From Agapetus fuscipes (lineage: Eukaryota > Arthropoda > Insecta > Trichoptera > Glossosomatidae): DNA of 64,000 bases. Below the pieces are notes generated by a model. The model saw only the letters and a list, made by a program, of their open reading frames with translations, was not told where the DNA came from and did not search any database. The stretch covers positions 9,672,001 to 9,736,000 of the forward strand of contig OX637363.1 of NCBI GenBank assembly GCA_951799405.1. The letters are read 5' to 3'. The stretch's first letter is position 1, and every line of letters starts with the position of its first letter. The translations under genes and the position numbers were made by a program. Below, piece by piece: positions 18,452 to 28,383 of the stretch.

Positions 18452-19708
18452 TCACGGATAAGATTTCTTGTAAAGATGCGTCTTTAGTGCTCCTTTAAAG
18501 ACACCAACAGTTTCTGCCTTCCTCACATTAGGTGGTAGTCTGTTCCACTCCATTGGGCCCGCAAACCGGAAAGCACGGTCCCCAAAATTAGTGCGTGTCT
18601 GACGTGACGGCTGGACTAAGTCAACCACCCCACACCCTGCAGATCTGAGAGTTTGGCGTCTCAAATCTATCTCAATAGGTGAGAACATGTCAGACAGGTA
18701 TGAAGGAGCCGTACCATTGACAGCTTTGTAAACCATCAAACAAACACGGTAGACCACCCTCTCCGGAAAACGAAGCCAATGCAGTTCTTTCAACAATGGA
18801 GTAATATGATTAAATTTGGACATCCCGAAAATGAGTCTTGCTGCAGAGTTCAGCACAGATTGTAGTCGGCTGAACTGTTTTTTCGGCTGACCTATATACA
18901 GCGTTGAGCAATAGTCAACCCGAGACATCACAAAAGCGTTAACCAGGGTCCTGACCGCCCCTGATGGTAAACATCTCCTGATTGCCTTAATCTGGCGAAG
19001 TTCAAAAAACGAGGAGGATACCGTGTTATTCAACTGCTCTCCCATTGTGAGGTTCCGATCCAGTGTGACTCCTAGAAGTCTCACTGAATCTGACGGCTGA
19101 ATCAGCTGTCCCCCAATGGAGAGTGGTACGCGAGTTGTCAGGAGATGATCACGCCTGGACGTAGCCGCCCACATAATTTCCGTCTTACCCATGTTAAGGA
19201 TTAGGCCATTGCTTGTCATCCATTCACCGATCTCCGCAATGCAAGCTGCCATTCTGTTACTGAGAGCTCCCGCCATGTGTGGTCGACACTGAGAGTAAAT
19301 CTGCCAGTCATCTGCATATGCATGTGTAGTAAGGCTCCATTTCTCGACTATGCTCTCAATGTCGGCCGTGTATAAAATAAATAGGATCGGTCCCAACACA
19401 GACCCCTGCGGCACTCCGGAGATCAGCGAATAGGAAGGTGAGACACAGTCACAAGTACGCACTACCTGCTTGCGATCCGCCAAATAGGAGGTGAACCACG
19501 CCAGAGCCTTATCTCTCAAGCCGTACGCATCCTCCAACCTCTTTATCAAGATATCATGACATACGGTGTCAAAAGCCGCACTCATGTCCAGAAGAGCTAG
19601 GAGCGCAAGATTCCCGCAATCCACTGCCGATATCAGATCTGAGACTACGGTCAACAAACCAGTTTCAGTTGAATGATATTTCCTATAGGCTGATTGCCTT
19701 TTCGGCAT
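18452..19708 (-). CDS. CR1-type LINE reverse transcriptase, C-terminal frame
   Basis: An open frame of 418 residues that belongs to the same protein as 19740-20420. Visible motifs: LLALLDMSAAFDTV (Asp 41 and 47), GVPQGSVLGPILF (residues about 98-110), HAYADD (residues 129-134) and TEIMWAATSRRDHL. The C-terminal CR1 signature comes after LLKELHWLRFPERVVYRVCL and reads FGDRAFRFAGPMEWNRLPP. The stop lies at 18452-18454. The frame is separated from its N-terminal half by a tandem 8-bp duplication (TATCTAGG) near 19745. This is the only lesion I see, so the insertion is probably young. Confidence 0.85.
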   Translation of the reverse strand: MPKRQSAYRKYHSTETGLLTVVSDLISAVDCGNLALLALLDMSAAFDTVCHDILIKRLEDAYGLRDKALAWFTSYLADRKQVVRTCDCVSPSYSLISGVPQGSVLGPILFILYTADIESIVEKWSLTTHAYADDWQIYSQCRPHMAGALSNRMAACIAEIGEWMTSNGLILNMGKTEIMWAATSRRDHLLTTRVPLSIGGQLIQPSDSVRLLGVTLDRNLTMGEQLNNTVSSSFFELRQIKAIRRCLPSGAVRTLVNAFVMSRVDYCSTLYIGQPKKQFSRLQSVLNSAARLIFGMSKFNHITPLLKELHWLRFPERVVYRVCLMVYKAVNGTAPSYLSDMFSPIEIDLRRQTLRSAGCGVVDLVQPSRQTRTNFGDRAFRFAGPMEWNRLPPNVRKAETVGVFKGALKTHLYKKSYP

Positions 19709-19739
19709 CAGGTTGTTATCACTCAGATAAGATACCAGC

Positions 19740-20420
19740 CTAGATACCTAGATACCGGTTAGAGACAATACGCTCCAGCACCTTGGACAAAAACGGCAAA
19801 TTCGACACCGGCCTGAAATTGGAGGGATCATTAGGATCGAGATTTGGTTTTTTTAGTATCGGCGTTATCTGCGCTTCCTTCAAAAAAGAGGGAACAGTGG
19901 ATTCCACAAGGCATCCATTAATAAGCCTTACAATAAATGGAGCCACTTGTAAGATGCACTCTTTCAGCACCCACGCTGGCACAGGATCAAGATCACACTG
20001 CTTATTTGGTGATCCCACTACGACTCGCGTTACCTCCTCAATAGAGGTCAGCTCAAGCATTTCAAGTTGCGAGTTGCACATAGATTCAGGAGAACCTGGA
20101 CCAATCTCCAGAGGAGAGTCTCTACGTGGTATTTTATCCTGAAAGTATGCAGCGAACTCATCAGCAGTCGACATTGAACCCGTACCAGCCCGAGCACTGC
20201 CAGACACGTTCTCCAGAAGTCTCCATAAACGCTGTGGACATTTTTCCCTAGCTATCATTGTACAAAAATATTGAGACCTTTTCTGGAGAATAGTTGACCT
20301 GTACAGACCCTGTGCACCCATCCACATTTCTCTAGTGCTACCTGGTTTACCGCTCCTGAAATTACGCTCCGCTTGCCGCATTTTTCGTTTCAGAGCACTA
20401 CATTGTACATAGATGATATG
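19740..20420 (-). pseudogene. CR1-type LINE, N-terminal part of the reverse transcriptase frame
   Basis: The minus strand encodes ALKRKMRQAERNFRSGK (linker after the endonuclease), then SISEF-type block ADEFAAYFQDKI, SPNKQCDLDPVPAWVLKE, and NFRPVSNLPFLSKVLERIV (block 0/1). The 8-bp duplication then shifts the frame. The endonuclease domain is absent, so the element is 5'-truncated at about 20420. CR1-like assignment rests on these motifs and the tail. Confidence 0.8.
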
Positions 20421-21110
20421 TACATAGATTGAAGACGGAGTAGAGACATGTTGCTTACATAGAAAATGAGAAAAGCATATCATTTGTCGTGATCGAGACA
20501 GCACTATCAACAATCTTTGGTGTCAAAGACGGTGCATCATGTCGATTGGAACTTATCACATTCATAGGCACTCCGTTGAATTACTACATCCATGCATATA
20601 TCTTTGTCAATACCGGTCTTTAGAGGTTCGCCCATCCTTTTGAGATACCTATTGGATTTAGCGCTGACTAGACGTGTCAACCAAGCTCACAAGAGGTACT
20701 TGCGATGGTTTTCACTCAAATCATCGCACGTCAAAACGTCAATGTTTCGAAAACATATTCAAAGAACTACTTAAATTAATTTAAATGTTTTTTTGTAGAG
20801 TAAATATTTTTTCTCGTATAACAAAAGAAAATCTTGTTCCTGAAGTACCCAAACTATTATCTTGTTTTTTATTTGTGGGGAAATTTGATTTCTCACGCTT
20901 GCAGCACCGTAGCGTAATATTTCTTTTTCGTAGCCTTGCACGCGGGCGTCTAGCGTACTCCCCTCTCTCTCTCTCTCTCGCACACACTCTTCCCGTATGC
21001 TTCTCTCTCGCTCACACTGCTACCCGTATACTCTTTCTTCTCTTTCACACTCGCGCTCGGCATGCGATCCTCCGTCTCTCTCAGCGTCCGGCAGATTGGC
21101 GCCATTAACA
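20421..21110. promoter_or_regulatory. Single-copy stretch with a BMP activating element match
   Basis: No repeat or gene is recognised from 20421 to 21110. A pyrimidine-rich CTCTCTCT tract lies at about 20958-21055. At 21089-21103 the minus strand reads GGCGCCAATCTGCCG, an exact fit to the GGCGCCA-N4-GNCV activating element that I recall for Drosophila BMP targets including Dad. It lies about 7.8 kb upstream of the first visible Dad exon. A regulatory role is inference. Confidence 0.35.
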
Positions 21111-21448
21111 CTTACTACCGAATTAATTAATACTGCAAAACAAGACATTTTGATTTTTCTCTCATGACAAAAATATTCAATGAAAATTTGATTGTTAATT
21201 AATGTTCTATGATTTTCAATGCACTGAAACATCTTCAATGTCATGTTTAATATAGAGCTAGTGACAGGACGTTATGAATTTTTTGTAAAAATCCTTCGTG
21301 ATAAGAGAATCATGAGGTAGGAACATTTTTTTTCTTTTTTTTCGGCGAAAAAACGTCCGTCTTATATGGGGCCGCCGTCCTTAGCAATCAAGTGTAAAAT
21401 ATTTGTCTGCCTCTTCCCTAGCAACCCGGCGGGGTGACAGACAAGACT

Positions 21449-21703
21449 CGCTGCCTTAGTTCTTGTTTATCGTATACGCCATTGAGAAAATTTGACATGA
21501 GCAATGTTGGCATGTGTACTTGACCAATGTGTCTTATGAAAACAAGAAATTTATTTTTAAAATGTTTAAAAGAACTCTCACATTATCGAGTTTTACGGTT
21601 TTTCTTTGCTCAGATTGTGTAGAATTTGATTCATAAGACAGCTGCATGAAAGAGTCATATTTGACAAGATTGGCGTATACGATAAACAAGAACTGGGGGA
21701 GCG
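21449..21703. mobile_element. MITE with CGCTGCCTTAGTTC ends, copy 1
   Basis: Inverted ends of about 30 bp: AGTTCTTGTTTATCGTATAC and complement, interior AT-rich. A second copy at 34468-34722 is about the same length. Confidence 0.75.
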
Positions 21704-21764
21704 AAGTGACAACACAATTTTGTATACATACATCAATTCAGGTGCAGACTTCATTGATTCACGA

Positions 21765-21998
21765 TCTAATCTAAGTTGCAAAGATATGTAACATTTTGGA
21801 TTCACATTATATGCAATCTCACAAGCAGGCACGTACAAGTTTGCGCTTTCACATGCCGCATGTGAACCTACAATATAAAAACCCAAATCTGTAATGGACA
21901 TACACCCTGCAACTCTTGCCGACCTTCCCTGAAACAGAGGTGACATTGGCAAAGTGAACCATTTTCTACAGCATGGGTGGCGAGCCGCATACCAACCC
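21765..21998 (-). mobile_element. RTE 3' UTR copy
   Basis: Minus-strand copy with AATCTAAGTTGCAAAGATAT at its 3' end; core complete. Confidence 0.85.
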
Positions 21999-22230
21999 AA
22001 CGAACATCGATTAAAATAAATACAAAATCATAGTTTCAAATTGTTCAGAATGGGCGTAGGCACTTATAAAATTGTGCTTTGGTCATTCGTGTCCCATACG
22101 TCAAAAATATTTATTTAAACTTTCCCTTATAATCTAAATTAGGATAAATGGAGACGGCACAAAACCCCGACGGAAAAAAGTCATCAGAAAACGTCATCCT
22201 GCCGAGTTGATTATGAAATAGCGTTCTGTA

Positions 22231-22467
22231 CCCTTAGTACGAGTTGCAAAACTTGAGTGTGAAGTAAAGTTTACGGAAAGTATTAAAGAGTAATTTTCCC
22301 CAAAATCTGTCGTTTTTGTTTCTTACACTTTATGGTCTTTATGGTCTATGGTCACTATGGAGAAAATCAAGTTCAATCAAACGAAAACGGCAGATTTTGG
22401 GGAAAACCACTCTTTAATACTTTCCGTAAACTTTACTTTACTCAAGTTTTGCAACTCGTACTCAGGG
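22231..22467. mobile_element. Fold-back MITE flanked by TA (mariner-like)
   Basis: The ends CCCTTAGTACGAGTTGCAAA and complement form arms of about 85 bp around a short spacer. TA lies on both sides (22229-22230, 22468-22469), as for Tc1/mariner elements. A single arm recurs at 61244-61350. Confidence 0.8.
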
Positions 22468-22524
22468 TACTGCTTTCTAGACCACGACACTGTTGAAAAT
22501 TCAAATTTTTCTACTCTATAATAT

Positions 22525-22887
22525 AATAATCTATAATCTAAGTTGCAAGGATATATTCATTTAAAGCTCTCAGATGTATGCCCACAAACCAACAAGTGTA
22601 GTTCGCGCTTACAAATGCTGAATGTGTACTTACAAATAAAATCCAAACCTCAAATGAACATAAGCCCCACAACTTTTGCCGACCTTCCCTGAAACAGGGG
22701 TGACATTGGCAAAGTGAACCATTTTTTACAGTATGGGTGGTCAACCTCATACCAACCTATAAGTCAAGGAATATGAATAATAAATTACATTTAAATATAA
22801 AAAAGAACAAAACCTTACAAAGAAATCTATACAAAAAAAGTCAAAAATTTCCTATGCAAAAAAATGTAGCAAATGAATACACCAACA
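22525..22887 (-). mobile_element. 3' UTR of the full RTE LINE
   Basis: Directly follows the RTE stop codon and contains the whole dispersed repeat core, ending in an ATAATCTATAATC tail. This linkage shows that the many about 240-bp repeats in the window derive from RTE 3' UTRs. Confidence 0.9.
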
Positions 22888-25788
22888 TTAGAAATCAACA
22901 TTGCAGATTAGCCGCCACTTCTTCCTGTCCTTGCATACTTCTTTCATTTCATCCAGAGTCATAACCTTTTTCATACAAGTCCTCCTTTTATTACGACTCT
23001 GGATATCCCATTCATTCGCTATTTCTGAAATTTGATCCTTCCATACTTTTCTCGGTCTTCCTCTACCACGACATCCATCTATTCTAGCAACATATACTTT
23101 TTTCGTCAATCTTTCATCACTCATTCTCTCCAAATGCCCGAACCATCTTAACATACTTCTTTTAATCTTCACTTTCACACTTTCCCTTACACCACATTCT
23201 TCTCTTACAAAATCATTCCTCACCCTGTCACTTCGTTTTTTCCCAATCATACTTCTTAGATAGTCCATTTCTACTGTATGGATTTTACTAATTTCCCTTT
23301 CACTCACCGTCCAGGCTTCACTTCCATACATCAAGGTTGGCACTAGTATACCACCGTGCACCGCCAATCTAACATTTTTTGAGAGATTTTGGTTCCTGGC
23401 GATGCAAGCGGTCGCACCCAGTACACACCTGCCTTTCATTATTCTTCTTTCAAATTCACCGGCCATTCTTCCATCTTTTTCAAACTTACTTCCCAAATAT
23501 ACAAACTCATTTACAACATCAACATTCATTCCATTAATTTTAAATTCATAATTCATATTTTCATCATCTCTTTCAAAAATCAAAACTTTCGTCTTTCTTG
23601 CATTCAACTTCAAATTATTACCTTTCAAAGCTTCGTTCAATCTAGAGAGCATCATTTGCAATTCCACTGCTGAATCAGATACAAGGACTGCATCATCCGC
23701 ATACAGTAGAACGCTTACTTTGCTCTCTCCTATCATTAATCCACAATCATCAAGTCTAGCATCTCTGACACACTTGTCCATGACTATGTTAAATAGCCAT
23801 GGGCTCATCACACATCCTTGCCTTACACCCTTAAAAACTTCAAACCATTCACTATACTCACCATCAATACGAATGCAGGCCATACTATTCTCATAGTTCG
23901 CATGCACCGCATTGAGTAGAGCTCCATTCACTCCGTATGCTTTCAAAACATCCCACAACATACCTCTGTCCACTGAGTCAAAAGCCTTTTCCAGATCCAC
24001 AAAGGCCGTGAATAGTTTCCCCCTCACCGACAATTGTTTTTCAACAAGTTGTCGTAGAGTGAAAATCTGATCAACACAGCCTCTACCGGCCATAAAGCCG
24101 GACTGTTTATCGGAAACCCTTTTGCTAGTAGTCAGAATCACATTTTTTATAATCACCTTACAGAAGACTTTTCCTGGTATACTGAGTAGACTGATTGGTC
24201 TGAAGTTCTGACAGTCTTTTTTGTCCCCTTTACCTTTGTAAATGGGAACAATGACTGCCTTCCTCCAATCCATCGGTACTACTCCTGCATTCACACAAAG
24301 CTTACATAATTCAAACATCCAATCTATCACACATTCACCTCCTGCTTTCAACATTTCACCATTTATACCATCAAACCCAGCAGACTTCCCATTCTTCAGA
24401 CGTGAAATAGACACTTTCATTTCTTCTTTCAAAATCTTCAATTCATTCTCTTCATCTGTCTGTTCATAAATTCTTCTTTCACCCTGGCCAAAAATTTCTT
24501 GAAAATAGTTCTTCCATCTCTTGCATACTTCTTCATTCTCCCATACCATCTCACCGGCAGCACTTTTGACTCCCGGAGTGGTCAATGCAGAAGATTTATT
24601 TCTATCCGCATTGATCCACCTCCAAAATTCCTTCTTACTGTCGGTGAAACTTTTGTTAATCCTTTCATCAATCTTTCTTTGTTCATTCATCTTGCTTTTA
24701 TAAATTATAGTCTTTGCCATTCTCTTAGCTATCTTATATTCGTCTTCTAGCTTTCTATCATTTCTATCATTCAGCCAATTTTCATAACACTTTTTCTTAA
24801 CTTTCACAGCTTCTTTCACTCTATCATTCCACCAGGCATCTCCTTTCAATTTTCCACCTTTCGTTACCCCACATACTTTTTTAGCACATTCAATCATTCC
24901 TTCCTTCAGATCTTTCCACATGCTTTCAATATCTTTTCCACACACATTCTTCTCAAGTTCATTTACACTTAAAATTTTGTGGAGCTCTGATACATACTTC
25001 TCTTTCACATTTTCTTCATTCAGCCTTTCTACTTTTATTCTAGTCATTCTTACTTGCTTCTTGCGTTTCTTCTTTCTTACTTCACCAAGCATTATTTTAG
25101 CACATAAGAGATAGTGATCACTGCCTATTTCAGGCCCGCGGTAGACACGGCTATCTCTTACGGCTCCTCTCAGTCTTTCATCCACACAGATGTAGTCAAT
25201 AATTGTGCGACTTCCCACAATCTGCCTCGTGTACAGATGCACATCCTTATGCCGAAACCAAGTATTCGATGCAAAAAGACTGTGCTCCGCACACAAAGCA
25301 ATCAGATGTCGCCCATTATCATTGACTACACCTCTCCCACCAGGACCAATAATTTTCAAACATTCATCCCTCTGCGCACCTATCCATCCATTCATATCAC
25401 CTAAAATTACAATGTTTTCATTCTTCTTCCTTTCATGCACAACCGCATTCAGCTCATTCCAAAAACTCATTCTCACCTCCATACACTCTGAATCAACAGG
25501 AGCATAACAGGTCACCAAGAAAAGTTTCAAACTGTTAATTTTGAATTTAACAACCAAAATCCTGGGAGAAATTCTTTGGTAACCCGCTATGCATCCCTTC
25601 ACACACTCACTCACAATCACACCTACACCCTGCCTTTCATTCCCATCTTCCACACCTGACCAAATATACAATTCACCATTCGCTAATACTTTCTCACCAT
25701 TCCCTTTCATTTTTGTTTCTGTCACACCCATTACTTTTATTCGTTTCTCTTTCATTACATTCATAATTACTCCATTTCGGCAATTTAT
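22888..25788 (-). CDS. RTE-clade LINE endonuclease/reverse transcriptase, nearly full length
   Basis: An open frame of 958 residues from Met 25764, with in-frame CRNGVI before it until a stop near 25785. Only the first few residues of the endonuclease seem missing. N-terminal APE-type endonuclease: VMGVTETKMKG (catalytic Glu), VILGDMNGWIG, TIIDYICVDERLRG, GSDHYLL (Asp/His pair). Reverse transcriptase: NFRPISLLSIPGKVF, QSGFMAGRGCVDQIF, FTAFVDLEKAFDSVDR (catalytic Asp), GVRQGCVMSPWLFN, LLYADDAVLV (Asp pair), LNARKTKVLIFER, FVYLGSKFEKDGRM. C terminus: RWFGHLERM, GRGRPRKVWKDQ. All catalytic residues are present and there is no stop or frameshift. The protein would nick the target and copy its RNA in place. 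It may still be active, or was so recently. Confidence 0.93.
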   Translation of the reverse strand: MNCRNGVIMNVMKEKRIKVMGVTETKMKGNGEKVLANGELYIWSGVEDGNERQGVGVIVSECVKGCIAGYQRISPRILVVKFKINSLKLFLVTCYAPVDSECMEVRMSFWNELNAVVHERKKNENIVILGDMNGWIGAQRDECLKIIGPGGRGVVNDNGRHLIALCAEHSLFASNTWFRHKDVHLYTRQIVGSRTIIDYICVDERLRGAVRDSRVYRGPEIGSDHYLLCAKIMLGEVRKKKRKKQVRMTRIKVERLNEENVKEKYVSELHKILSVNELEKNVCGKDIESMWKDLKEGMIECAKKVCGVTKGGKLKGDAWWNDRVKEAVKVKKKCYENWLNDRNDRKLEDEYKIAKRMAKTIIYKSKMNEQRKIDERINKSFTDSKKEFWRWINADRNKSSALTTPGVKSAAGEMVWENEEVCKRWKNYFQEIFGQGERRIYEQTDEENELKILKEEMKVSISRLKNGKSAGFDGINGEMLKAGGECVIDWMFELCKLCVNAGVVPMDWRKAVIVPIYKGKGDKKDCQNFRPISLLSIPGKVFCKVIIKNVILTTSKRVSDKQSGFMAGRGCVDQIFTLRQLVEKQLSVRGKLFTAFVDLEKAFDSVDRGMLWDVLKAYGVNGALLNAVHANYENSMACIRIDGEYSEWFEVFKGVRQGCVMSPWLFNIVMDKCVRDARLDDCGLMIGESKVSVLLYADDAVLVSDSAVELQMMLSRLNEALKGNNLKLNARKTKVLIFERDDENMNYEFKINGMNVDVVNEFVYLGSKFEKDGRMAGEFERRIMKGRCVLGATACIARNQNLSKNVRLAVHGGILVPTLMYGSEAWTVSEREISKIHTVEMDYLRSMIGKKRSDRVRNDFVREECGVRESVKVKIKRSMLRWFGHLERMSDERLTKKVYVARIDGCRGRGRPRKVWKDQISEIANEWDIQSRNKRRTCMKKVMTLDEMKEVCKDRKKWRLICNVDF

Positions 25789-26045
25789 TTTATTGTATTT
25801 TTCCAGTGAGCTAGATAAAATCAGGCCTGGATTAAGACTACTAGAGGCCCAAGTCTTTGGCGGCCCCCTTGGTCGTGAATGTCTTAAAAACCTGGGTCCC
25901 CTAACAAATAAACGTCAAAAAATTACTTGAATTGTATTTTTAGTGTTAATCTGTTTGCGCAGTGAAAGTCCATTTTTAATTATTTAAAAATTCAAATGAA
26001 TTGTAATTCTTTGAATTGTATTTTTGTAAAACATCTCGGAGGGCC

Positions 26046-26526
26046 CTGGGCTGGAAGTCTCATCACCACAGTAATTCTTACCTACCGAATATCGGTAATA
26101 TTTGTATGAAGACCTGTCAATCCAAGATGGCCGCAAGTGAACAGCTGATTAGTCTTCATACAAATATTACCGATATTCGGTAAGTAGGTGACCGGTCCGT
26201 AGCTCAGTGGTAACACTGCGGACTCTAAATGGGTTGTGGGTTCGAATCCCGGCGGAGCACAAAAAATATACCATATATATTTTCAAATTTGCTCTTCGCT
26301 GGGTTGAAAAATTCATAAACCTTTACCAATGACCGGTCACCTAAGGTCCATCCAGCCTTACACCAACTGGGTCTTGCTTGTGTATTGGCGCTTTGTAGCG
26401 ACGCCCAAGCTCGTACACCTCTGTGGCACTACAACAAGTGTCATAGACCCCTAGAGTCTCTAGAATCTAGGGAGTCACCCGCACAGGATTTCTTAAAAAA
26501 AAAAAAATGATGAGACTTCCTGCCCT
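26046..26526. mobile_element. GGCTGGAAGTCTCATCACC palindromic MITE, copy 1 (interrupted)
   Basis: The left arm and spacer run 26046-26190. The right arm is cut at GGTAAGTAGG by SINE A, with a loss of about 14 bp, and ends ATGAGACTTCCTGCC at 26525. Intact copies lie at 40625 and 44594. Confidence 0.8.
26191..26508 (+). mobile_element. SINE A, complete with poly(A) tail
   Basis: A box CGTAGCTCAGTGG, B box GGTTCGAATCC, full body, then CCGCACAGGATTTCTT and an A-run. It is the youngest layer in the nest because nothing interrupts it. Confidence 0.9.
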
Positions 26527-26575
26527 GGTTCGGTCGCAACGCTCGAACCGCCCTTAATACGGGCCTGGATAAAAT

Positions 26576-26911
26576 AGATAGGTAGGATTACGTGATAGCT
26601 CGTTTAGTATAAGTTAGTAGATTTTCGGTGTAAAAATTTAAAACGTTTTCGTTATCTTATTGACATTATATATTTAGCTGCAGATCTTTATCTACGAGTA
26701 CGAGAATGGCGACCTTTCCATCCCGCGGCCTTCAGGCATTGTGGTGTTCAGTGTTGTTATCAGTCAACCGCGCTTTATCTCTGCGCTTCCATGGGATAAT
26801 TAATTATTACACATGGCCACACTCGCGCTGTATCAGTGACACACATACCTAGTATGCGTCACTGGTATCAGCTTACAAAAAAATATATATATAAAAGGTA
26901 GGTATCTCAAA
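26576..26911. other. Intergenic, no gene seen
   Basis: No recognisable repeat or coding sequence. Confidence 0.35.
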
Positions 26912-27410
26912 TGATTCCTTGACTTATAGGTTGGTATGAGGCTGACCACCCATACTGTAAAAAATGGTTCACTGTGCCAATGTCATCCCTGTTTCAGGGA
27001 AGGTCGGCAAGGGTTGCAGGGCTTATGTTAATTTGAGATTGGATTTTTATATTGTAGGTTCACATGCGGCATGTGTTAGCGCGAACTTATACATCGCACG
27101 CTTAGTAATAAAGAAATAACTCAAAAAATAAGAATGTTGGGAAATCACGTTTGAAGTTCAGACAATCAGTACAACTTGTATGGGATGAAAAAGGCGTCCG
27201 ATGTTTTATCTCGGTCATATTCGTCCAAATTGAACGGCTGTCGCATTCTATTTATTCTTCTCGCATTGTTCTTGCGTTTTATTACAAAATCTCGATTTTC
27301 CCAATTTTTGAGTTATTGCTCTTTATTATTAAACGTGCGACATGTCTGCTTGTGGGAATGCGTTTAATATGAATCTTAAATTATTTATTTATTTGCAACT
27401 TAGATTTAGA
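26912..27410 (+). mobile_element. RTE 3' UTR copy interrupted by a MITE
   Basis: The core runs from ATTCCTTGACTTATAGG to GCGAACTTAT (27090), is interrupted by 27095-27339 and resumes at ATGTCTGCTTGTGGGAATGC to TTTGCAACTTAG. Confidence 0.85.
27095..27339. mobile_element. CGCACG-ended MITE, copy 1
   Basis: Inverted ends of about 35 bp (CGCACGCTTAGTAATAAAGA and complement), flanked by ACAT on both sides (27091-27094, 27340-27343). It sits in the ACATGT site of an RTE 3' UTR. Confidence 0.8.
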
Positions 27411-27788
27411 TTTGACTTGCTTGATAGTAATTTTAAAAATTATAGGGAGATCTGCACACTCAAAGAGATTGAAAATTTGACGTCACTCGGCCGGGTAGTT
27501 CCGAATCTGACCACCTGACGTGTGCTCGCCGAGAAAAAACTTCCATAATTTATAAATCGACTGCTCCAAGGAAGAAGGCAGTGGCCTCGAAATTGAGGTT
27601 TTTGACTTATTTCCATTTCTGAAGGTAACAAATCATTATCTTCATTCCAAGATGACAGCCGCGTCTCTATCTCTTTTAAATTCGTTAATAAATTAATGTA
27701 AAAAATAGTTTAGGCATTGTTCTCCATGGAATAAGTAACATTCAATTGGATTTCCTGCAAAACTATATTTTTTGACTTAGCGCTGTTA
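27411..27788. other. Intergenic, no gene seen
   Basis: A small fragment (GTGTGCTCGCCGAGAAAAAA) shared with 8215; otherwise nothing recognised. Confidence 0.35.
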
Positions 27789-28115
27789 GTCCGGTCGATA
27801 GCTCAGTTGGTAGAGTGCTTGCATTCCATGCCGTGAGCTCGGGTTCGAATCTCACCGAGGGTGTCGGAAATGATTAGCCGTTTCGGTGTTTATTTCAAAC
27901 CCCAAAATAAAATACCGGCAAGGTTTACTCAGCCTTCCACAAGAAATGAGTACCAGCTCTTTCGGGAGCTGGGAAACCCCCACTTCAACTGTGGTTGGCG
28001 TAAGGCCGGCCCCCTTACCTGTAAAAATAAGTAGGTTCAAATCGCCTCATGCGACCCCTTCGGGGATAACGCGGCGAGAAGTTACTCTATATGTGTAGCT
28101 TAGTTGCGTTTGCGT
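27789..28115 (+). mobile_element. SINE B, full-length copy
   Basis: tRNA-like head with A box CGATAGCTCAGTTGGTAGAG and B box GGGTTCGAATCTC. The body has TTTCGGTGTTTATTTCAAAC, CACTTCAACTGTGGTTGGCG and CCCTTCGGGGATAACGCGG, ending TGTAGCTTAGTTGCG. It is the reference copy for family B. Confidence 0.9.
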
Positions 28116-28339
28116 CGAGTTGCGTTTTGCGGTCTTCCTTGGAGCAGTCCAAATGTTCCGATCACGTCATTGTCTTATGTTTTTCAATCGTATGCGTATG
28201 TACGTACGAAATATTTTTGTTTGAAAAGGAACAACTTTGAAAAGTGCACGACCTCGTTTGGTAAGTGGTGTTGTATTGTATGTATGGGTGGACCACGTGT
28301 TCTGTTATTTATCTCTTTCGCTCTCGTCCCTTCGTGGCG

Positions 28340-28383
28340 AGGCGTGAAGGAGAGAGGACGATGTTTGTCGATGGCGCCGGCCG
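28340..28383 (+). other. Candidate short upstream exon of the Dad-like gene
   Basis: In a locally G+C-rich stretch, ATGGCGCCGGCCG (28371-28383) is followed by a good donor, GTGAGT. Splicing to the acceptor at 28866 keeps the MH2 frame, giving MAPAEKVCPGG. It could be an alternative first exon, or part of a longer internal exon with an acceptor near 28341. Phase agreement has a one-in-three chance of being accidental, so this is only a candidate. Confidence 0.3.

Larger units (their letters stand above)
25822..26567. mobile_element. hAT MITE, family 2, copy 1 (contains nested elements)
   Basis: Ends CAGGCCTGGATTAAGAC and CCTTAATACGGGCCTG. Perfect 8-bp target duplication GATAAAAT (25814-25821 and 26568-26575). 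The interior holds a palindromic MITE, which itself holds SINE A. The inner hAT sequence GGGCCCTGG...TTCGGNCGCANCGCTCGAAC also occurs in copy 2. Confidence 0.9.

Noticed and set aside
23389..25930. Open frames on the + strand across the RTE region
   Set aside because: They are antisense to the strong 958-residue RTE frame and show only Phe/Ser-rich composition from reading the opposite strand.
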